DNA of 32,814 nucleotides from positions 1 to 32,814 of IMG/VR virus record IMGVR_UViG_3300035698_017256. One strand, given 5' to 3'. Under the pieces are notes generated by a model. It was not told where the DNA came from and did not search any database. It was given only the letters and a program-made list of their open reading frames with translations. Made by a program: the position numbers and the translations under genes. This DNA comes from a virus. Below, one piece after another: positions 15,397 to 22,482 of the stretch; position 1 is the first letter of the stretch, and each line of letters starts with the position of its first letter.

Positions 15397-17568
15397 ATGC
15401 CTCTTAGTGACATTGTAAACGTCCAAATTACTAGAAATACCCAATCCGTTTCACGAGCTGGATTTGGAACATTGATGGTCCTTGGGACTCATAAAGCTTT
15501 CAATGAGCGCATTAAATATTACTCAAGCCTTTCAGAGATAGCCGCTGATTTTTCGTCCTCTTCACTTGAATATATAGCATCCTCAGATGTGTTCTCACAA
15601 AGTCCCAGGCCAACGCGAATGGCTATAGGGCGAAGGGCAGCAGATAATGCGACCATCGAAATAGAAACCGCCATGGCACCTTTTGACTATACAGTCGAAA
15701 TTAATGACGAATCGATAACCGTTTCCTCAGCAGCCACAGCGCAGGAATCGCAGATAGTTTTAGATGCTGACTTGGTGACGAGCAATCTAGTTAAAGTAGT
15801 GCTTAATGGCACAAATGTAGGAACGACCACAAGCGTTCTGGATTTTGATATCGATTTTGTGGCCAGCAACAGTATTCTTGCTACCGTTAATGCAGCACCT
15901 CTTTCCCCTGTAGTTTTTGCTAGTGACCAAGCTACAACTATTGCAGCTTTGGCCACTGAAATTCAGGGGGATGCCGCAGTAACAAGCGCAACGGTAACTG
16001 GTGCTAGACAAATTACCGTAGTTTTCACAGCAGCAGGAGACAATACCGTAGACTCAGTTGTAACGACTCTTGGAGCCTCCCAAGCCGTTGCTACAATTTC
16101 AGAAGGTGGGTTCGTTTTTGACACTGACCACCTGACTACTATGCAAAATATAGCCACGGCGCTAGAGCTAGATTCGGCGGTTAATAGTGTGACGATCACT
16201 GACGCAAACAATCGAACAATGAATATTTTTGGTGAACCTAATGAAAATGCGATTGTAAGTATTTTCCTTGTTTCTTTAGGAGCATCGCAGGCTGGTACAG
16301 TTATCACAAATAGCGATCAAGCACCCAGCAAGCTAAGCATTGCCGAAACTCTAACCACAGCAATCAATAACGAAACTGGGACAACGGGAGTTAGTGCAGC
16401 AGAGCCGGGTATACCAGATGGCACAATAAATTTAAGCGCAGTGACTCCAGGTACCGCTTATACACTGACTGTTAGCACTAATATTATTAATCCAAACGCC
16501 GCTAGAGTTACGGTTACGCAGGCACAGCCATCGACTGAGTATGTCGTTACGATAAACGGTGTTAAAATCAGTTATACATCTCCAATCGATGTTCAAGACA
16601 ACGAAACGATTGCTGCCGCTTTAGTCGTAGCTATCAACTCATCAACGTTAGCCGTTTCGGCCACTGATAATTTAGATGGATCTTTTGAGCTAGAAGACGA
16701 TGCCTCTCCATTCACGCTTGTAGTAAGCGAGATAATCCTATCTAAAGATTTTGGGATAATTATTGCACCGTTAACGGCCTCAGACTCAGTCACTGACGAT
16801 CTTGATACCATCGAAAATATTGATAGCGATTGGTATGCCCTAGCCTACACCGGTAGAACAAAAGCAGTAATTCAATCAATTGCCGGATGGATTGAAACGC
16901 GCTCAAAGATTTTTGGCACTAGCTCAGATGATGCGGTAATCTTGAATACAGCAGTAGGCACAGATCTTACATCCATCGCGGCATTACTCAACCAAGCTGG
17001 CTATGTACGATCTTTTGTAATGTATCATCAAGATGCTGCAAATGATTTCCCCGAGTGCGCGTGGTTCGGCAGGGTTCTCCCAACGGATCCGGGGTCCATT
17101 ACATGGAAGTTCAAGACCCTATCTAGCATTACATATAGCAAGCTAACGACAGCCGAAAGCTCCAACGCTCGAAATAAAAAAGCCAATACGTATGAGTACA
17201 TCGGCGGCGTAGGAATCACTAGAGAGGGAACGATGGCGCAAGGTGAATTTATTGACATCATCAGAGGCGTTGACTGGCTTACCGCAAGAATCCAGGAATA
17301 CGTTTACTCATTGCTAGTTAATAACGACAAAATTTCTTACACAGATGCAGGAATAGCAGCAGTGGAAGCAGAAGTCAGGAGAGCTTTAGATCAGGGCGTG
17401 AGTAATGATTTTATCGCATCAGATCCAGCCTATACCGTTACAGTTCCAACAGCAGCAAGCGCGTCCCCAGCAGACAAGGCCGCTAGAATTTTGAAAAACG
17501 TTTCATTCAATGCAACACTTGCCGGCGCTATCCATGCCGTAGAAATTAGCGGAGTCGTTTCGGTTTAA
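15397..17568 (+). CDS. tail sheath protein, DUF3383, with nested insertions
   Basis: A 723-residue contractile sheath protein. The N-terminal [20 protein letters not shown] (2-21) is the DUF3383 signature. The C-terminal third, [20 protein letters not shown] to [16 protein letters not shown], is the sheath core used in polymer contacts. Between them, residues about 94-455 are beta-rich extra domains: a carrier domain (94-118 continued at 310-375), an uninterrupted second carrier (376-455), and within the first carrier two copies of the dispersed module, one nested inside the other (119-309). This makes it markedly longer than a plain sheath. The extra domains probably project from the tail surface, since the core must stay free to contract. 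The tube gene follows 26 bases later. Confidence 0.85.
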   Translation: MPLSDIVNVQITRNTQSVSRAGFGTLMVLGTHKAFNERIKYYSSLSEIAADFSSSSLEYIASSDVFSQSPRPTRMAIGRRAADNATIEIETAMAPFDYTVEINDESITVSSAATAQESQIVLDADLVTSNLVKVVLNGTNVGTTTSVLDFDIDFVASNSILATVNAAPLSPVVFASDQATTIAALATEIQGDAAVTSATVTGARQITVVFTAAGDNTVDSVVTTLGASQAVATISEGGFVFDTDHLTTMQNIATALELDSAVNSVTITDANNRTMNIFGEPNENAIVSIFLVSLGASQAGTVITNSDQAPSKLSIAETLTTAINNETGTTGVSAAEPGIPDGTINLSAVTPGTAYTLTVSTNIINPNAARVTVTQAQPSTEYVVTINGVKISYTSPIDVQDNETIAAALVVAINSSTLAVSATDNLDGSFELEDDASPFTLVVSEIILSKDFGIIIAPLTASDSVTDDLDTIENIDSDWYALAYTGRTKAVIQSIAGWIETRSKIFGTSSDDAVILNTAVGTDLTSIAALLNQAGYVRSFVMYHQDAANDFPECAWFGRVLPTDPGSITWKFKTLSSITYSKLTTAESSNARNKKANTYEYIGGVGITREGTMAQGEFIDIIRGVDWLTARIQEYVYSLLVNNDKISYTDAGIAAVEAEVRRALDQGVSNDFIASDPAYTVTVPTAASASPADKAARILKNVSFNATLAGAIHAVEISGVVSV
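15751..16323 (+). repeat. dispersed virion module, copy 2 (sheath, interrupted)
   Basis: Residues 119-309 of the sheath. The first half is [20 protein letters not shown] (119-138). The second half resumes at [18 protein letters not shown] (239-256) and continues through [10 protein letters not shown] to [11 protein letters not shown]. Between them sits a complete copy 3. Joined, the halves align along their length with copy 1 in the cement protein. Confidence 0.8.
15835..16107 (+). repeat. dispersed virion module, copy 3 (nested in copy 2)
   Basis: Residues 147-237 of the sheath, starting [19 protein letters not shown] and ending [13 protein letters not shown]. It is complete and lies inside copy 2, entering after the first hairpin. 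By eye about 52 of 88 aligned residues match the nested copy in the baseplate J protein (23145-23411), the closest pair in the window. Confidence 0.8.
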
Positions 17569-17594
17569 TAACTTAAAAATATAGTAGGTGAATC

Positions 17595-18029
17595 TTGGCA
17601 GTCAGAACATATGACCCCGCATCAGTAATTATCACCATCGGAGGCGTTCCGATGAGTGGGTTTGCCGATGGCACTTTTTTACTAGTTAATAGGGATGAAA
17701 ATGCTTTTACAAAAATCACAGGCGCAGATGGGACAACTACGCGAGTGAAAAGCAATAATCGATCTGGGGCAATGACGCTAACCCTGAAACAAAGTTCACC
17801 AAGCAATGATGTCCTATCGGGCTTTGCGGCATTGGATGAGCTTAGCAATACGGGGGTTGTTCCAATTCTTGTAAAAGATCTAAGTGGGAATTCTCTATTT
17901 TTCTCCGCCACCGGTTGGGTACAAAAGTACCCCTCATCTGAGTTTAGCAAGGAAATTAGTAATCGAGATTGGGTATTTGACCTAGTGGATGTGGATATTT
18001 TCGTGGGTAGCAACAGTGAGTCTAATTAA
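17595..18029 (+). CDS. tail tube protein, DUF3277
   Basis: A 144-residue tube protein, starting at TTG 17595 behind TAGGTG. The sequence MAVRTYDPASVIITIGGVPM, then FADGTFLLVNRDENAFTKITGADG and NNRSGAMTLTLKQSSPSND, is the DUF3277 pattern: beta strands that stack into the inner tube ring. The C-terminus GWVQKYPSSEFSKEISNRDW is likewise typical. It follows the sheath directly, as expected for a contractile tail, and overlaps the chaperone start by one base. Confidence 0.85.
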   Translation: MAVRTYDPASVIITIGGVPMSGFADGTFLLVNRDENAFTKITGADGTTTRVKSNNRSGAMTLTLKQSSPSNDVLSGFAALDELSNTGVVPILVKDLSGNSLFFSATGWVQKYPSSEFSKEISNRDWVFDLVDVDIFVGSNSESN

Positions 18030-18460
18030 TGATAGAAACTAAAGAAATGCGCATCGAGGGGGCTAATTACTCAGTCACCCAAATGACCGCAAGACGTGCG
18101 CTTCGGATGAAGGCACGTTTGCTTAGATTACTAGGCCCAGCTATGGCGCAAATGTTCTTGCCGGGAGGCGAGAAGGAAATTGATGGTATGGGATTTAGTA
18201 AGTCTGACGGAGTAAAGGCCATACAAGCTCTAGCTCTTGAATTAGACGAAAAGACCTTTGAACCTCTTATCATTGAGTTATTAAATGGCGTCCGCAAGGA
18301 TGGCATGGAACTTACTGACAGCATCATAGACCTAGAATTTGCAGGCGATTTGCTGACGCTATTCAGGGTTATTGCATTTGTCCTCGAGGTTAATTTCGGC
18401 TCTTTTTTCGCAAAGGGCGGTATTGGAAGTCTATTCGCCGATCCAATCCCGCAGGAGTAA
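18029..18460 (+). CDS. tail assembly chaperone, unshifted form
   Basis: A 143-residue helical protein (gpG-like) with MTARRALRMKARLLRLLGPA near residues 19-38 and the Phe-rich LLTLFRVIAFVLEVNFGSFF near 109-128. Chaperones in this position bind the tape measure before tube assembly. It overlaps the tube gene by one base. Within codons 125-127 lies a T TTT TTC slippery site (18403-18409), so a share of ribosomes should shift to -1 and make a longer form. The normal stop is at 18458-18460. Confidence 0.78.
   Translation: MIETKEMRIEGANYSVTQMTARRALRMKARLLRLLGPAMAQMFLPGGEKEIDGMGFSKSDGVKAIQALALELDEKTFEPLIIELLNGVRKDGMELTDSIIDLEFAGDLLTLFRVIAFVLEVNFGSFFAKGGIGSLFADPIPQE
18403..18409 (+). promoter_or_regulatory. 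programmed -1 frameshift site T TTT TTC
   Basis: The heptamer fits X XXY YYZ exactly in the chaperone frame: codons TCT-TTT-TTC become TTT-TTT-CGC after slipping back one base. The -1 frame is open from 18394 to the TAA at 18643-18645, and no independent start with a ribosome site is needed for that frame. This is the standard arrangement of paired tail chaperones. Confidence 0.85.
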
Positions 18461-18645
18461 ACATTTACGAGATTAATCTCCAAGAGGATCTAAAAGATGA
18501 GATTCCAATATGGAGGTTAGTTTTTGATAATGTCGCGACACTTCAAGAGCTAGAAATGTCCTGGAGCTTTGACGATGCAATGCGAGCTTTAGCTATTATC
18601 GATATGAAAGCTGAGCTGAAAGCCGAAAGGGCAAGGGAAAATTAA
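18409..18645 (+). CDS. frameshift extension of tail chaperone (gpGT-like)
   Basis: The -1 frame adds 78 residues to the first 127 of the chaperone, giving a 205-residue fusion ending at TAA 18643-18645, two bases before the tape-measure start. The added segment begins RKGRYWKSIRRSNPAG and contains IPIWRLVFDNVATLQELEMS and a helical, charged end (DMKAELKAERAREN). It has no good start codon of its own at the front. In lambda and P2-type phages the T-like extension recruits tube protein while the shared part holds the tape measure. The arrangement here fits that role. Confidence 0.82.
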   Translation, partial: RKGRYWKSIRRSNPAGVNIYEINLQEDLKDEIPIWRLVFDNVATLQELEMSWSFDDAMRALAIIDMKAELKAERAREN

Positions 18646-18647
18646 TC

Positions 18648-19670
18648 ATGGCAATAGTGCGCGAGCTTGTAACAAAGCTTTCATTTGATGTTGACAGACG
18701 CGGGATTGAAAACTTTAATCGATCGATTATAGGGTTCAAGACTAGATTCACCCTTGCAGCCACAGCGGTCACCGGATTTATTGCAGGAGTAGTTAAGGCG
18801 GCTTCCTCTGTATCTAATACAATACTTGACACGGATCGATTGTCAAAAGCCACGGGAGTAGCTACCAAAGAGCTAGTAGGTCTACAAAGGGCCGCTGGTC
18901 AATTTAGGATTTCAGAATCTCAGTTCCAGGGTGCTTTTGTTAGGCTTAATGAGCACGTTCAAGATGCCAAATTCGGGTTTGGTCAACTGTTCGATATAGC
19001 TAGGCAATTGTCCTTAGAAATTCGCGGAGCTAATGGAGATATTAAAGAGACTGGCGAGCTTTTTGATATTATCGTATCAGCAATAGGCGATATCGAAAAT
19101 TCTCAGGACAGAATCCGAATAGCAAAGAACATATTCGGAGACGAGAATTTTGCTGAGCTAGCTAAAGATGGAATTGTGAACTTCAGGGAGCTAGCTAAAA
19201 CTTTAGAGCCGCTAGGACAACGCTTTGAAGAGAATCAGCAAAATGCCGAAAGATTTTCAAAAAGCCTTAATACTCTTTCTCAAAATGCCAACGAACTAGC
19301 CTTTAATGCCTTCCCCCCGGTTATAGAGCAACTCAGTGAAGTTTTTTCCTGGCTTAACTCAATATCTGAATCGTTTAAGAATGACGGGATTCTATCAACC
19401 ATAAAAGAGGGAGCTTCAGATAGGTTTAATCGTGCCGTGGATTTTTTAAACCAACCAGTGGCAGACCCTAATTTTTTAAATGATCCTACCAGAAATAGCC
19501 CGATAGATTCACGAAGTGTCGAAGTGAAAAACAATATAACAATTACCGTCCCCCACGGCACAGAAGAAACGCAACGGCAATTTTTGAGAGATTCGGCGGA
19601 GGAAGCTTTTAACGAAAGTTTCAATTCTCAGTTTGATCAAATTCTAGACAATTTCCCGGAGACTGAATAA
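18648..19670 (+). CDS. tape measure protein (short)
   Basis: A 340-residue protein immediately after the chaperone pair, where the tape measure belongs. It is mostly helical: RGIENFNRSIIGFKTRFTLA near residues 17-36, an alanine/valine-rich apolar segment TAVTGFIAGVVKAASSVSN near 38-57, then a long coiled-coil-like body (ILDTDRLSKATGVATKELVG onward) and a Gln/Asn-rich helical end. It is unusually short for the role, implying a tail of roughly 50 nm if the usual length of about 1.5 angstrom per residue holds. Another role (for example a second tail protein with the tape measure elsewhere) cannot be excluded but no other candidate exists here. Confidence 0.75.
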   Translation: MAIVRELVTKLSFDVDRRGIENFNRSIIGFKTRFTLAATAVTGFIAGVVKAASSVSNTILDTDRLSKATGVATKELVGLQRAAGQFRISESQFQGAFVRLNEHVQDAKFGFGQLFDIARQLSLEIRGANGDIKETGELFDIIVSAIGDIENSQDRIRIAKNIFGDENFAELAKDGIVNFRELAKTLEPLGQRFEENQQNAERFSKSLNTLSQNANELAFNAFPPVIEQLSEVFSWLNSISESFKNDGILSTIKEGASDRFNRAVDFLNQPVADPNFLNDPTRNSPIDSRSVEVKNNITITVPHGTEETQRQFLRDSAEEAFNESFNSQFDQILDNFPETE

Positions 19671-20314
19671 TGGCGCTATCACTTCTATACGGCAAACGTT
19701 ATTCAGCAGGAAAGGTGGGATCGGTCGAACTCGATGTTACATTAAGAGAGGATCATCGATATTCAAGCAGGGTCACTACCTACCCAATTGAAGATGGTTC
19801 CATTCTTTCAGATCATATTATTAACGAGCCTGCAATTGTGGTCCTAGAGGGAATTGTTACGGATAGCCCCCTTGGAGTTTTGGCAACATTCAACAGATCA
19901 GTTGACGCATTCAATCGACTCGTAGATCTTCACAAAAATCGAACAATTGTCACAGTAGTTACCGGGGTCAAGGTTTATTCAAACATGGCGATCACGGTAT
20001 TCAACGTCCCCAGGGAAGTTAGGACAGGGCAAAGCCTCAGATTCTCTATTGAATTGCAGGAAATTCTTTTAGATACATCAGTCAGATTACAAATTGACCA
20101 GCAAAATCTTTTCGGTGGAGTTCAGTCGAAAATCCCAAGAGAGATAGTAAGCTCGGGAGAGGAAATACCATTGATACAAGATGACCCCTTGGAAAGCTTA
20201 AAAGATCAGTCAACTAGTGGAACTGATTTTGGCATTCAATCATTGCAGCTTGTCCCCTCAGATATCTTGAGCAAGATTTTAGATAGCAAAAATCTTATAG
20301 TTGGAGCTGCATAA
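19670..20314 (+). CDS. Dit-like / baseplate tail protein
   Basis: A 214-residue protein whose N-terminal half matches the Dit-like phage tail domain: TTYPIEDGSILSDHIINEPA (37-56) is the diagnostic stretch, followed by VVLEGIVTDSPLG and later SLRFSIELQEILLDTSVRLQ. Such proteins form the ring that joins tube and baseplate in myophages of this type. The C-terminal 70 residues are polar and probably flexible. The start overlaps the tape-measure stop, and the end overlaps the next gene. Confidence 0.78.
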   Translation: MALSLLYGKRYSAGKVGSVELDVTLREDHRYSSRVTTYPIEDGSILSDHIINEPAIVVLEGIVTDSPLGVLATFNRSVDAFNRLVDLHKNRTIVTVVTGVKVYSNMAITVFNVPREVRTGQSLRFSIELQEILLDTSVRLQIDQQNLFGGVQSKIPREIVSSGEEIPLIQDDPLESLKDQSTSGTDFGIQSLQLVPSDILSKILDSKNLIVGAA

Positions 20315-20637
20315 TGGAAAGTATCCCGTTCCGTGAAAGTACTCAATTTAGAGAGGAGATAGAGCTTGAAGGATCTGTTTTTGTATTAGCGTTTGCCTGG
20401 AACGCTCTAAACGAGTTTTGGAGTATGAATATTTTCGATAGAGATTTGACTCCTATCGCGCTTGGGTTAAAATTGGTCACTCAGTGGGATATAACAGGAC
20501 AGATAATTCAGTCAGGCATGCCATTGGGTGATATTCTTTGTCAAAATATTGTAGGGCTATTTCAAAAAATTCAACGCTACGACATGGGTAAAACTAATGA
20601 GCTAGTCTATTACTCCGAAGGGCAGTTAAATACATGA
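20314..20637 (+). CDS. baseplate plug protein
   Basis: A 107-residue beta-rich protein: FREEIELEGSVFVLAFAWNA near residues 12-31, FWSMNIFDRDLTPIALGLKL near 36-55 and DILCQNIVGLFQKIQRYDMG. It matches the small baseplate plug proteins found between the Dit-like and hub genes of contractile-tailed phages, which close the channel at the hub. Overlapping starts and stops (TAATGG upstream, ATGA downstream) show strict coupling. Confidence 0.7.
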   Translation: MESIPFRESTQFREEIELEGSVFVLAFAWNALNEFWSMNIFDRDLTPIALGLKLVTQWDITGQIIQSGMPLGDILCQNIVGLFQKIQRYDMGKTNELVYYSEGQLNT

Positions 20638-21500
20638 CGAAATTCAATAGAATTGCTCGATGCGATATTAGGTTATCAAGCGGGAAGCCTGATTTTAATT
20701 TCGTTAGCAGGCTTAGCGTTAGCAATCTTCGAATAGCCTTTCAGATAACAAAAACGCAATCGTGGTCTACTAATACGGGCAGCATCCAAATTTATAACCT
20801 GAGTTCAGAAAAACGTGCCCGATTGAAGGATTTTGGTGATGAGGTATCTATATATGCTGGGTACTCAGAAGACACGGGTGAGCAAATTTGTTTCATTGGG
20901 GATACAACAAAAGTCACTCATATATATGAACAACCTGAAATTATCACTACTTTGGAGTGCGGAGATGGCGAAAGGGTTCTTAATCAAAAACTCGTTGCTG
21001 TCAGCTATGGGCCAAAAACCCCCGCAAGATCCGTCATTAATGGATTTGCTGAAAAAATGGGCATTAGCATCAGTTACTTTTCTCCGACCAATAACATCAT
21101 TTACGAGCAAGGATTCCAGTTTTCAGGGATGGCTAAAGACGGCTTGGACAAGGTTTGCAAATATTTGGGGCTAACTTTCTCCATTCAAAATAACTCGCTA
21201 CAGCTAGTTAAGGAAAATGGATCGACAACAAAGCCGCCAGCTCAAATTGATGAAAATACAGGCATGATCGGGGTTCCGCAAAGGTACACATATAAACGCC
21301 GGGATCTGTATAGAGCAGGTCCTAAACAAGGTTGGAAAGTTAAAACCCTTTTACGTCCTGAAATCCTTCCAGGGGATAAAGTGCGCCTTGTTTCTCAGCA
21401 AGCAGATGTGGATGATGTTTTTTTTATTGATTCAGTGAAGCACACCGGAGACACTTATGGCCAATCTTGGATAAGCGATTGGGAGCTAATACGAGTATGA
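20634..21500 (+). CDS. baseplate hub protein, gp27/gpD-like
   Basis: A 288-residue hub protein. N-terminal strands (IRLSSGKPDFNFVSRLSVSN) lead to SIQIYNLSSEKRARLKDFGD, then DEVSIYAGYSEDTGEQICFI, the typical tube-like barrel of gp27-type hubs. The middle (TLECGDGERVLNQK, then MGISISYFSPTN) holds the second barrel, and the end (LPGDKVRLVSQQADVDDVFF, HTGDTYGQSW) matches the final hub domain, where the phrase HxGDxxGxxW is common. It contacts the spike gene that follows with a four-base overlap. Confidence 0.82.
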   Translation: MTKFNRIARCDIRLSSGKPDFNFVSRLSVSNLRIAFQITKTQSWSTNTGSIQIYNLSSEKRARLKDFGDEVSIYAGYSEDTGEQICFIGDTTKVTHIYEQPEIITTLECGDGERVLNQKLVAVSYGPKTPARSVINGFAEKMGISISYFSPTNNIIYEQGFQFSGMAKDGLDKVCKYLGLTFSIQNNSLQLVKENGSTTKPPAQIDENTGMIGVPQRYTYKRRDLYRAGPKQGWKVKTLLRPEILPGDKVRLVSQQADVDDVFFIDSVKHTGDTYGQSWISDWELIRV

Positions 21501-22126
21501 CAACGCCATCAGATATCATGAGACAAGCCATCAATTATCAGCTTCGAGGGGTAAACACCTCTATTCCCGCTGAAATTGTTAAATATGATTACACAAAGCA
21601 AAAAGCAGATGTTCAACCACTACTGAGAAAAAAATACAAAGACGGCACAGTCGAATCCCTGCCGATCATAACAAACGTTCCTGTTGTATTTCCCAAGGGT
21701 GGGGCATTCAGCATGCATTGGCCTTTATCAGTGGGGGATTCCATGCTTTTGGTTTTTGCCCAAAGATCGCTGGACGAATGGTTGATTGATGGCGGCGAAG
21801 TTACTCCACAAGATCCGCGGATGATGGATCTTTCAGACGCTATCGCAATCCCGGGATTAATGCCCTTTTCACCTGCAAGCTCAGCACCAGACAATGACAA
21901 TTTTAACCTAGAGATTGGGTCAGCGAGAATGAGAATTAGCCCAAGCGGGCAGTTTTGTTTTCATGGTTTAACTGACGAATTAATTGACCTAATCCAACAA
22001 ATTGTGGGTGAAATGCAAACTTTTGTCGGAGCAAATGGGGGTGGGCCTGTAGTACTAGATCCTGCATATGTTATTTCGTTGGGATTGCTACAAAGTAAAA
22101 TAATCGCGATGAGGGGGACTTGCTAA
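21497..22126 (+). CDS. baseplate spike protein, gp138-type N-terminal domain
   Basis: A 209-residue protein with the gp138-type OB domain at about residues 12-115: VQPLLRKKYKDGTVESLPII, NVPVVFPKGGAFSMHWPLSV, GDSMLLVFAQRSLDEWLIDGG and the DPRMMDLSDAIAIPGLMPFS segment are diagnostic. It forms the central spike under the hub that contacts the cell envelope. The C-terminus is short with SARMRISPSGQFCFHG, then a helix. I use ATG 21497 (ATGA overlap with the hub stop) rather than an upstream TTG at 21467. Confidence 0.83.
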   Translation: MTTPSDIMRQAINYQLRGVNTSIPAEIVKYDYTKQKADVQPLLRKKYKDGTVESLPIITNVPVVFPKGGAFSMHWPLSVGDSMLLVFAQRSLDEWLIDGGEVTPQDPRMMDLSDAIAIPGLMPFSPASSAPDNDNFNLEIGSARMRISPSGQFCFHGLTDELIDLIQQIVGEMQTFVGANGGGPVVLDPAYVISLGLLQSKIIAMRGTC

Positions 22127-22482
22127 TGCTCGATTTAGAATTAGATAATTCTGGTGATTTGCTAATTAGCAATTATGATTTAGATATTCTTAGCGGAGTC
22201 GATCAAATCGCGCAAAATGCACTGATTAGGCTAAAGTTTTTCCTAGGTGAATGGTTTTTAGATATTACAGCAGGCATGCCATATTATCAGGATTTTTTCA
22301 TCAAAGCACCGAATAGGATTAGGGTGGAGAGCGTTATCAAGGAAGAGATAATAAACACTGATGGAATACTTGAAATAACAGCCTTTAGCTCAGATTTTGA
22401 CGCAGTATCCAGAGAATTTACCGTTAATTTTAGTGCTCTGGCGGTGGATGGGCCATTTAACTTAGAGGTAACAATACCATGA
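22126..22482 (+). CDS. baseplate wedge protein, gp25/GPW-like
   Basis: A 118-residue protein read from ATG 22126, seven bases after GAGGGGGA and overlapping the spike stop. The core is SGVDQIAQNALIRLKFFLGE, then WFLDITAGMPYYQDFFIKAP, the pattern of gp25/W-type wedge proteins, in which a conserved Glu-Trp pair (GEWFLD) sits before the loop. It attaches to the baseplate J protein encoded next, with which it overlaps by four bases. Well conserved and lacking insertions, unlike its neighbour. Confidence 0.85.
   Translation: MLDLELDNSGDLLISNYDLDILSGVDQIAQNALIRLKFFLGEWFLDITAGMPYYQDFFIKAPNRIRVESVIKEEIINTDGILEITAFSSDFDAVSREFTVNFSALAVDGPFNLEVTIP

Noticed and set aside
15963-16307. Leftward frames over the sheath insertions
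   Set aside because: Ala/Thr/Val-rich modules leave the reverse strand open; none has gene-like spacing, start or neighbours.
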